Shown: positions 40,468-47,306 of the stretch, piece by piece
How the letters are laid out: each line of letters opens with the position of its first letter
Numbering within the stretch: position 1 is the first letter of the stretch
Assembly (NCBI GenBank): GCA_965200525.1
Contig: OZ241368.1
Span: 4,774,001-4,838,000, forward strand
Length of the DNA: 64,000 nt
DNA from: JANNPJ01 sp965200525
GTDB lineage: Bacteria > Actinomycetota > Actinomycetes > Actinomycetales > Kineosporiaceae
Reading direction: 5' to 3'
The notes under the pieces: generated by a model
Told to the model about the DNA's origin: nothing
Database searches by the model: none
What the model saw: only the letters and a program-made list of their open reading frames with translations
Made by a program: the position numbers and the translations under genes

Positions 40468-40517
40468 GATCAACGACTCGGTCGTGCTGCCTGCGCAGCA
40501 CGGTTGAGTCGTTGATC
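40468..40517 (+). terminator. Composite hairpin after ndk
   Basis: A perfect outer 12-bp stem (40468-40479 with 40506-40517), a 3+3 internal loop and a perfect inner 8-bp stem (40483-40490 with 40495-40502) with a CTGC loop. There is no T-run; such hairpins often act as terminators or 3' stabilisers in high-GC bacteria. Confidence 0.65.
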
Positions 40518-41020
40518 TATGCCGTCACCGCTCGGACGCCCGGCTCGGCCCGGTGCGGTAGGCCTCAGGTGTCCCCGCGGCTCGGCTGGCGCGGAACCCG
40601 GGCCAGCTGAGCCGCCTGGTCGTGGGCCGCAACTCGCTCGTCCGGTTCGGCCCGGTGGCGCCCAGGCGCCGCGTCCGGCCCGGCCCGGTGACGGCCAGGC
40701 GCCGTTCGCCCACGGGCCGTGAAGTCCTCGAGCTGCTGCTGCGAGGGTCGGTCGGGTTCGGCCGGCCGGGGCCGGGGGATCGGTCCGGTCCAGGCGGTGT
40801 TCGATTCGGTGGCCACAGTTCCCCCTGCGGGATTGTGCGTGGTGGTGCTCGGAAAGTGATCGCCCGAATGTGGTTCGTCACTGGTTCGGTGCCGCTGGCC
40901 CGCCGGATTGGTCGGTTCGGTGGAAATCTTTTGGATTGATGGGTGATCACCCCATCTGACCCGAATCAGTCTCGGATTCGGATCTGCGGTGCGGGCGCGG
41001 AAGAGGCGCCGGGTGGCGGT
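40518..41020 (+). other. Long intergenic region between ndk and the radical SAM gene
   Basis: No well-supported gene is seen on the plus strand. In many actinomycetes this interval holds mreBCD and rodA, of which no trace is visible. One weak minus-strand frame (40565-40816) is listed separately. The right end holds the radical SAM promoter. Confidence 0.5.
40565..40816 (-). CDS. Possible small protein, low confidence
   Basis: An 83-codon frame from GTG 40816 (VATESNTAW) with a GGGGGA purine run upstream. It is rich in Arg, Pro, Ala and Gln, contains two APGRHRA/E repeats and is probably disordered. No family was recognised. Overlapping frames on both strands are also open because of the high GC, so this may be chance. 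Confidence 0.25.
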   Translation of the reverse strand: MATESNTAWTGPIPRPRPAEPDRPSQQQLEDFTARGRTAPGRHRAGPDAAPGRHRAEPDERVAAHDQAAQLARVPRQPSRGDT

Positions 41021-41033
41021 TAAGCTGCGTGCA
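41021..41033 (+). promoter_or_regulatory. Leaderless promoter of the radical SAM gene (-10 TAAGCT)
   Basis: TAAGCT at 41021-41026 is followed by six bases and the ATG at 41033. No ribosome site is present. The same hexamer and spacing occur before proA. Confidence 0.6.
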
Positions 41034-42997
41034 TGCCTGGCTCCGCGCACGCCGAATCCGTCTTCGACCGGCTCGAACGGCTGCTGCCGCACGTCTCCAA
41101 GCCGATCCAGTACGTCGGTGGCGAGCTCAACTCCACGATCAAGGAGTGGGACGCCGGCGGCCCGAACACCGTGCGCTGGGCCCTGATGTATCCCGACGCG
41201 TACGAGATCGGCTTGCCCAACCAGGGCCTCATGATCCTGTACGAAGTCCTGAACGAGCGGGTCGACGCCCTGGCCGAGCGCACCTACGCGGTGTGGCCGG
41301 ACATGGAGAAGCTGATGCGCGAGCACGGCCTGCCCCAGTTCACCGTCGACGGGCACCGCCCGGTCAAGGCGTTCGACCTGCTCGGCGTCTCGTTCTCGAC
41401 CGAGCTCGGCTACACCAACCTGCTGACCGCTCTCGACCTGGGCGGCATCCCGATGCTGGCCGTCGACCGCGGGGACGACGACCCGGTCGTGGTGGCCGGC
41501 GGGCACGCGGCGTTCAACCCCGAGCCGATCTCCGACTTCATCGACTGCGCCGTGCTCGGTGACGGCGAGCAGGCCGTCGGCGCGATCACCGACCTGGTCC
41601 GGGCCTGGAAAGAGGAAGGCAGCCCGGGCGGGCGGCCCGAGCTGCTGTTCCGGCTGGCCCGGATGGGCGGGGTCTACGTGCCCAGCCTGTACGACGTGGA
41701 CTACCTGCCCGACGGGCGGATCCAGAAGATCGCGCCCAACCGGCCCGGCGTCCCGTGGCGGATCAGCAAGCACACCGTGATGGACCTGGACGAGTGGCCC
41801 TACCCGAAGCAGCCGCTGGTGCCGGTGGCCGAGAGCGTGCACGAGCGGATGAGCGTGGAGATCTTCCGCGGCTGCACCCGAGGCTGCCGGTTCTGCCAGG
41901 CCGGCATGATCACCCGGCCGGTGCGCGAGCGCTCGATCGAGGGCATCGGCAAGATGGTCGAGGCCGGTCTGGCCGCCACCGGCTTCGAGGAGGTCGGCCT
42001 GCTGAGCCTGTCCAGCGCCGACCACTCCGAGATCGCCGAGGTCACCAAGCAGCTGGCCGACCGCTACGAGGGCACCCAGACCGGGCTGTCACTGCCCAGT
42101 ACCCGGGTCGACGCGTTCAACATCGACCTGGCCAAGGAGCTGTCGCGCAACGGTCGCAAGTCGGGGCTGACCTTCGCCCCCGAGGGCGGCAGCGAGCGGA
42201 TCCGCAAGGTGATCAACAAGATGGTCACCGAGGACGACCTGGTGGCCACGGTCGCGGCCGCCTACGGCGCGGGCTGGCGGCAGGTGAAGCTGTACTTCAT
42301 GTGCGGCCTGCCGACCGAGACCGACGAGGACGTGATGCAGATCGCCGAGCTGGCCAAGCGGGTGATCCAGACCGGCCGCGACGTCTCCGGCAGCCGCGAC
42401 ATCCGCTGCACGGTCTCGATCGGCGGGTTCGTGCCCAAGCCGCACACCCCGTTCCAGTGGGTCGGGCAGACCGCGCCCGAGGTGATCGACGCCCGGCTGC
42501 TCAAGCTGCGCAACGAGATCCGCAACGACAAGAAGTACGCCAAGGCGATCGGCTTCCGCTACCACGACGGCAAGCCGGGTCAGGTCGAGGGCCTGCTCTC
42601 GCGCGGCGACCGGCGGATCGGCAAGGTGATCCGGGCGGTCTGGGAGGACGGCGGCCGGTTCGACGGCTGGAGCGAGCACTTCTCCTACGACCGCTGGATG
42701 GCCAGCGCGGCCACTGCGCTGGAGGGCACCGGGGTCGACGTCGCCTGGTACACCACCCGCGAGCGCGAGTTCACCGAGGTGCTGCCCTGGGACCACCTCG
42801 ACTCGGGCCTGGACAAGGACTGGCTCTGGGAGGACTGGCAGGACGCCCTGAGCGAGGACGAGGTCGAGGACTGCCGCTGGACGCCGTGCTTCGACTGCGG
42901 GGTCTGCCCGCAGCTCGATCTCGACATCCAGATCGGGCCGACCGGGCGCAAGCTGATCCCGCTGACCATCGGCGCCCCGCCCAGCTACACGCCGTAA
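41033..42997 (+). CDS. TIGR03960 family B12-binding radical SAM protein
   Basis: A 654-residue radical SAM enzyme. The N-terminal half is a cobalamin-binding-like domain (ALMYPDAYEIGLPNQGLMILYEVLN, VVVAGGHAAFNPEPISDFID). The iron-sulfur motif CTRGCRFC has cysteines at 281, 285 and 288, followed by TRPVRERSI, and the SAM-barrel segments EVGLLSLSSADHSEI and KSGLTFAPEGGSERIR. The C-terminus has a second cysteine cluster (CRWTPCFDCGVC). Members are encoded beside a DUF2344 protein and RNase E/G in most actinobacteria; the reaction is unknown, though a link to RNA metabolism is often suspected. Here the DUF2344 gene is 3.4 kb downstream. Confidence 0.93.
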   Translation: MPGSAHAESVFDRLERLLPHVSKPIQYVGGELNSTIKEWDAGGPNTVRWALMYPDAYEIGLPNQGLMILYEVLNERVDALAERTYAVWPDMEKLMREHGLPQFTVDGHRPVKAFDLLGVSFSTELGYTNLLTALDLGGIPMLAVDRGDDDPVVVAGGHAAFNPEPISDFIDCAVLGDGEQAVGAITDLVRAWKEEGSPGGRPELLFRLARMGGVYVPSLYDVDYLPDGRIQKIAPNRPGVPWRISKHTVMDLDEWPYPKQPLVPVAESVHERMSVEIFRGCTRGCRFCQAGMITRPVRERSIEGIGKMVEAGLAATGFEEVGLLSLSSADHSEIAEVTKQLADRYEGTQTGLSLPSTRVDAFNIDLAKELSRNGRKSGLTFAPEGGSERIRKVINKMVTEDDLVATVAAAYGAGWRQVKLYFMCGLPTETDEDVMQIAELAKRVIQTGRDVSGSRDIRCTVSIGGFVPKPHTPFQWVGQTAPEVIDARLLKLRNEIRNDKKYAKAIGFRYHDGKPGQVEGLLSRGDRRIGKVIRAVWEDGGRFDGWSEHFSYDRWMASAATALEGTGVDVAWYTTREREFTEVLPWDHLDSGLDKDWLWEDWQDALSEDEVEDCRWTPCFDCGVCPQLDLDIQIGPTGRKLIPLTIGAPPSYTP

Positions 42998-43034
42998 CTG
43001 GGCGAGGTTGAGCTCAAGGCAGGGGCGAGGTAGA

Positions 43035-43064
43035 GCCGGCCGCCGACCAGAGTCGGCGGCCGGC
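43035..43064. terminator. Bidirectional terminator between convergent genes
   Basis: A perfect 13-bp stem (43035-43047 with 43052-43064) encloses a four-base CAGA loop between the radical SAM gene and the convergent membrane-protein gene. Confidence 0.8.
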
Positions 43065-43068
43065 CCCG

Positions 43069-44310
43069 TCAGTCCTTCAGGTTGAGCTGCAGCAGCAGCA
43101 CCGGCGAGGTGGCCGACGCCGGCACGGTTGCGATCCAGCCGTTGCCGATCTCGATGCCGCACAGGCTCTGCGCCGACGAGGCGCTCGGGCAGGTCGCCCC
43201 GCCGACCTGGGCCGTGGCCGAGGACTCGGTCCGGATCACCAGCGGCAGGCCCTGCTCGCGCAGCGACTGGGCCAGCAACGGCAGGACCACGGCCAGGGCC
43301 CGGCCCGACGTGGACTGGCTGCTGCGCATCACGGCCCGGTCGATCTGGTAGTTGATCAGCACGGTCCGGGCCCGCTGGTCGTTCGCGGAGACGGTCCAGC
43401 CGGCGCCACCGGCCGACGGCACCGGGGTGACCGCGGTGCCGTTGACCGCCACCCGCAGGTTACGGATCGACGGCGTCAGGTCGGCGACCTCGCCGCCGAG
43501 CGTGGCCGTGGAGGGCAGGGCCAGGTTGAGCTCGCGCATCCCGCGCGGGCCCAGGATCGCCTGCTCGACGACGTCGAGGGTGTCGTCCGGGCCGACCTGG
43601 ACCACGATCATGGTGCCGGGCTCGCTGATGCCGGGCCCGGAGGCCGGCAGCGAGCGTTCCGGCGCCGCCAGCGGAGCGAGCGCGACGGCGCCCTTGGGCA
43701 CGGGCACGCCGGCCACGCCGCCGGCCGGCTGAGCCGTGCTCGCCGCCTGGCCGTCGGATCCGCCGGGCAGGTCGAGGTTCGACCAGGGCACCAGGATCGC
43801 GGTGCCGAGCACGGCCAGCGTGCCCCCGACCACCAAGGCCCCGAGCAACGGCTTGCGGTTGCGCCGGCGGGCAGGCGGCGGGGGAGCCAGCCGGCCGTCG
43901 AGCCGGCGCTTCAGCTCGTCGAGGTCGTGGCGCAGTTCGGCCGCCTCGGCGTCGGCGTCGGCCAGCCGGGCCGCGGTCGGGAAGCCGGTGGGCCGTTCCG
44001 GCACGCGCATCCGCCCGAGCGGCGGCAGGCCCGGCTGCGGGTTCTGGGCCGGCGGCGAGGGTGGCACGGTCTCGCGCACCGGGGCCATCGCCGGGGCCGA
44101 GGCCGACGACAGAGGCGGAGCAACATTCGGGGTGAACATCTCGCCGGGGGCGGCCGGACCGGTGCCCGGGCTGCCTGGGGTGCCGGGGCCGCCGGTCTGC
44201 TCACGGTCGCCCCGAGCGCTCGGGGCGGGCGGTGGCAGGGGGGTTGCGACCGGGTGGGGCAGGGTCAGGTGCCGCACTCGTCGCGGCCTTCTCACGTCGC
44301 GATCCACCAT
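43069..44310 (-). CDS. Membrane-anchored extracytoplasmic protein, function unknown
   Basis: A 413-residue protein. The cytoplasmic N-terminus (about residues 1-110) is Pro/Arg-rich and disordered, then a short coiled coil (ADAEAAELRHDLDELKRRLD), a basic stop and one membrane helix (LLGALVVGGTLAVLGTAILV). The outer part of about 250 residues is Ala/Pro/Gly-rich with a folded C-terminal domain containing two cysteines (GGATCPSASSAQSLCGIEIG) likely to pair. The ATG at 44310 follows GAGGAGG and is preferred to the upstream ATG at 44346. It is divergent from the DUF4397/sortase operon. No family was recognised; a cell-envelope role is plausible. Confidence 0.75.
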   Translation of the reverse strand: MVDRDVRRPRRVRHLTLPHPVATPLPPPAPSARGDREQTGGPGTPGSPGTGPAAPGEMFTPNVAPPLSSASAPAMAPVRETVPPSPPAQNPQPGLPPLGRMRVPERPTGFPTAARLADADAEAAELRHDLDELKRRLDGRLAPPPPARRRNRKPLLGALVVGGTLAVLGTAILVPWSNLDLPGGSDGQAASTAQPAGGVAGVPVPKGAVALAPLAAPERSLPASGPGISEPGTMIVVQVGPDDTLDVVEQAILGPRGMRELNLALPSTATLGGEVADLTPSIRNLRVAVNGTAVTPVPSAGGAGWTVSANDQRARTVLINYQIDRAVMRSSQSTSGRALAVVLPLLAQSLREQGLPLVIRTESSATAQVGGATCPSASSAQSLCGIEIGNGWIATVPASATSPVLLLQLNLKD

Positions 44311-44621
44311 CGTCGACCTCCTCGCTTGTCGTCCCTCGTGCACCAACTGTCCCGTCCGGACCAGAAAAACGTCTCGTTAACTGCTCAGTAACCAGTACCA
44401 ATCGGTGCGAAAGCGCACGTACTCTCGAGATGGCGACAGCTCGGCGAGTCCAGCGGTACCACAGTAGCCCGGTCGTGGTAACCGGTAGTGCTTATGAGCG
44501 CGAAAACAGGCGCCATCCCCGTAGTGAGTGACACACTGTGCCTGCTTCACCTGCTATTGACGTCGATCATCCATTGATGATCACAGAGGGTCAGACCAGA
44601 GTTCGTCGCTTCGGAGGAGTC
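44311..44621 (+). other. Divergent intergenic region with a perfect palindrome
   Basis: These 311 bases separate the divergent membrane-protein and DUF4397 genes and must hold both promoters. A perfect inverted repeat GATCATC-CATT-GATGATC lies at 44565-44582, directly after TTGACG at 44557-44562, a good -35 hexamer. A clear -10 box was not found. The sequence is lower in GC than its surroundings. Confidence 0.5.
44565..44582. promoter_or_regulatory. Candidate operator, 7-bp perfect inverted repeat
   Basis: GATCATC and GATGATC flank a CATT spacer. The element overlaps the promoter region of the DUF4397/sortase operon, where a dimeric repressor could bind. It may instead be a chance palindrome. 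Confidence 0.4.
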
Positions 44622-45533
44622 ATGACAATGCGCTGGGGAACCCCTTCGCACCCGGGCCCATCTCGCCCCCGAGCCGTTCGCCGGCTGAGCGGGGCCGCTG
44701 CGCTCGTCCTGGCGATGCTTCTGGCTGTCGTACTACCGGCCGTCCTGGCCGGACCGGCCTCGGCCGCCTCGGGCAAGGGTCAGATCTACGTGATCCACGG
44801 GATCGTCGGGCGCACCCTCGACGTCTACGTGGACGGCGACAAGGTGATGGGCGCGGCCAAGCCCAAGACGATCGTCGGGCCGCTCAGCCTCGACGCCGGT
44901 ACCCACAAGGTCAGCCTGAAGTCCGGCAGCAAGACCGTGGCCTCGGCCAAGTTCAAGGTCGGATCCGGCCAGAGCCTGGACGTCGTGGCCCACCTGCGCT
45001 CTGACAGTTCGATGGGTGCGACCGTCACCGCCTACCGCAACGACCTGTCCGCGGTCGGCCCGGGCAAGCTGCGCCTGGCCGTGGCCCACGTCGCGGCGGC
45101 CCCGCCGGCCGACATCCGGGTCAACGGCGACGTCCTGTTCAGCAACGTGGCCAACGGCGAGACGCTGACCGTGATCGTGCCCGCCGCGACCTACAAGGTC
45201 GACATCGTGCCGGCCGCGACCAAGGGCGCCGCGATCCTCGGCCCGGTCAACCTGACCCTCAAGAAGGGCACCCTGACCAGGGTGTTCGCCATCGGCAACG
45301 TGACCACCGGCTCGATGGACGCCGTGGTCCACACCCTGCCGGTCAAGGTCTCCGGCGCCGCGGCCCCCAGTTCCGTGCCGACCGGTGACGGTGGCCAGAG
45401 CGCCACCCAGTTCATCACCGGGCGCTCGGTGATGCTCCAGGGCGCCCTGGGCGCGGCCCTGCTCCTGCTGATCGCGGCCGCCACCGTCGGCCTGGTCGGC
45501 CGGCGCCGGGTGCGGAGCCGCATCTACCTGTGA
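44622..45533 (+). CDS. DUF4397 domain secreted/membrane-anchored protein
   Basis: A 303-residue envelope protein. It has a signal peptide (about residues 25-50, LSGAAALVLAMLLAVVLPAVLAGPASAAS), two DUF4397 repeats (GQIYVIHGIVGRTLDVYVDGDKV, RLAVAHVAAAPPADIRVNGDVLF), each an immunoglobulin-like beta sandwich, and a C-terminal membrane helix with a basic tail (LLLLIAAATVGLVGRRRVRSR). No LPxTG sorting motif is present although the next gene is a sortase. The ATG at 44622 follows GGAGGAG; the open frame reaches further upstream but without a ribosome site. The stop overlaps the sortase start (GTGA). Confidence 0.85.
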   Translation: MTMRWGTPSHPGPSRPRAVRRLSGAAALVLAMLLAVVLPAVLAGPASAASGKGQIYVIHGIVGRTLDVYVDGDKVMGAAKPKTIVGPLSLDAGTHKVSLKSGSKTVASAKFKVGSGQSLDVVAHLRSDSSMGATVTAYRNDLSAVGPGKLRLAVAHVAAAPPADIRVNGDVLFSNVANGETLTVIVPAATYKVDIVPAATKGAAILGPVNLTLKKGTLTRVFAIGNVTTGSMDAVVHTLPVKVSGAAAPSSVPTGDGGQSATQFITGRSVMLQGALGAALLLLIAAATVGLVGRRRVRSRIYL

Positions 45534-46309
45534 AGCACGCGAACGCGAGGCCGAGACACGTCACCGTCGCCTTCTGGCTGGCGGTGGGCGCGATCGGCCT
45601 CGCGTTCGGTGCGCTCGGCGTCGGTGGCCTGCTCGACCTGCTCGGCGGTTCGGGCCGGTCCCCGTCGGCGCAGGCGGCGGCCGGCACCGCCACCGGCAGC
45701 GACGGCGACTCGGCCCACTGGCCCGGGGAGTTCGCCGACGGCAGCCAGGTCGACGGTTCGCTGCAGGACGGCCAGGTGGTCGCTCCCGAGCAGGTCCCGA
45801 ACGGGACGGCACTGCCGGGCACTGCGCCCTCGGCCCGGGTGGCCCGCGACGGCGACTACACCCCCTTCGTGCCCACCTCGATCCGGTTGCCCTCTGGCCG
45901 CCTGGCGCCGATCCAGAAGTCGGGCGTGCACAAGGACGGCGTGCTCGACATCCCACAGAACCCCGACCGGGTCGGCTGGTGGACCGGCGGGGCCGAGGCG
46001 GGCGAGCCCTACGGCAGCACGGTGCTGGCCGGGCACGTCGACTCGGCGTCCTTCGGCCTGGGCTTCCTGTCCGAGATGCTGAAGATGCAGCCGGGGCAGG
46101 AGCTGAAGCTGGCCAATGGCAAGTACGGCCAGCGCTACGTGGTCGAGTCGATCCAGAAGATCCCTAAGGCCAAGCTGGCCGCCGGCAGCACGCTGTTCGA
46201 CCAGGAGCTCAAGCACCGGCTGGTGATGATCACCTGCGGTGGGCCGTTCGACCGCACGACCCACCGGTACCGGGACAACGTGGTGCTGGTCGCGTCCCCG
46301 GTCGCCTGA
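45530..46309 (+). CDS. Class F sortase
   Basis: A 259-residue membrane-anchored cysteine transpeptidase of the actinobacterial class F sortase group, which links surface proteins to the cell wall or to each other. One N-terminal membrane helix (about residues 12-38) is followed by a disordered stretch and the sortase barrel. The catalytic triad is visible: His169 in LAGHVDS, Cys236 in MITCGGPFD and Arg248 in HRYRDNVV. The start is GTG, overlapping the stop of the DUF4397 gene, so that protein is its likely partner, though it lacks LPxTG. The pair is inserted between the radical SAM gene and its usual DUF2344 neighbour. Confidence 0.9.
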   Translation: MKHANARPRHVTVAFWLAVGAIGLAFGALGVGGLLDLLGGSGRSPSAQAAAGTATGSDGDSAHWPGEFADGSQVDGSLQDGQVVAPEQVPNGTALPGTAPSARVARDGDYTPFVPTSIRLPSGRLAPIQKSGVHKDGVLDIPQNPDRVGWWTGGAEAGEPYGSTVLAGHVDSASFGLGFLSEMLKMQPGQELKLANGKYGQRYVVESIQKIPKAKLAAGSTLFDQELKHRLVMITCGGPFDRTTHRYRDNVVLVASPVA

Positions 46310-46363
46310 CACCCCGATACCGTGGGCCGGTAAGCACCGCCCGAGCTTCCCGGAGGACCAGTC

Positions 46364-47152
46364 GTGGCTCGCAGTCCAGAGGGCCCGCCCCCGCCGCCGG
46401 TAGTGCAGCGGTTGCGGCTGCGCTACGCCAAGCGCGGGCGGCTGCGGTTCTCCAGCCATCGTGACTTCCAGCGGGCCCTGGAGCGGGCCCTGCGCCGGGC
46501 CGCGGTGCCGATGGCCTACTCGGCCGGGTTCAACCCGCACCCGCGCATCTCCTACGCCAACGCCGCCCCGACCGGCGCCGCCAGCGAGGCCGAGTACCTG
46601 GAGATCGCCCTCGACCGGCGCTGCGACGTCGAGCAGATCCGGGCCGCGCTCGATGCGGCCCTGCCGCCCGGGCTGGACATCACCGAAGCGGTCGAGGCCG
46701 GCCCGGGAGCGCTGGCCGACCGCCTGCAGGCCTCGCTCTGGCGGATCGAGCTCAGCGGCCTGGCCAGCACCGACACCGAGGTGGCGGGCCCGGGCACGGG
46801 CGACCTGCACGACGTCGTGCGCCGGTTCCTGGAGGCCGAGACGGTCGAGGTGCAGCGGATGACCAAAGCGGGCATCCGGACCTTCGACGCCCGCTCGGCC
46901 ATCGTGCGGATCCAGGTCGCGGACGCTGAAGCATCAAGTACGAGTGCCTCCTGTGCGATACTCGAGGTGGTCGTACGGCACGCCACACCGGCCGTACGCC
47001 CCGACGACGTCCTCTCCGCTTTCCGCGCGGTGGCCGACTTCGCGCCTCCGTCACCACCCCTGGTGACGCGGCTGGCGCAGGGGTTGCTCGATGAGGTAGA
47101 CGGTTCGGTGACCGATCCACTGGTCCCCGATCGGGATGTCGGCGGCGCCTGA
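46364..47152 (+). CDS. TIGR03936 / DUF2344 radical SAM-linked protein
   Basis: A 262-residue protein of the DUF2344 family, always encoded near TIGR03960 radical SAM enzymes and often fused to them. The hallmark N-terminus is RLRYAKRGRLRFSSHRDFQRALERALRRA, followed by GFNPHPRISYANA. Its biochemical role is unknown; it may present an RNA or protein substrate to the radical SAM partner. The GTG start is preceded by CGGAGGA. The rng/rne gene lies 155 bases downstream on the same strand. Confidence 0.93.
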   Translation: MARSPEGPPPPPVVQRLRLRYAKRGRLRFSSHRDFQRALERALRRAAVPMAYSAGFNPHPRISYANAAPTGAASEAEYLEIALDRRCDVEQIRAALDAALPPGLDITEAVEAGPGALADRLQASLWRIELSGLASTDTEVAGPGTGDLHDVVRRFLEAETVEVQRMTKAGIRTFDARSAIVRIQVADAEASSTSASCAILEVVVRHATPAVRPDDVLSAFRAVADFAPPSPPLVTRLAQGLLDEVDGSVTDPLVPDRDVGGA

Positions 47153-47306
47153 CAGGTGCCGCGCCCGCCCTGACCGGTTGGCGCGCGCCGTCCTGGCGTA
47201 AGAACTGACTTCCGTTGCGCCGAAACCGGTGCTGCGACTCAGCCGACCGCTCCCAGCGGCGCCGACTTCGGTGTGACCGGCGCCCGGGGCTGACGGGAGA
47301 ACGCCC

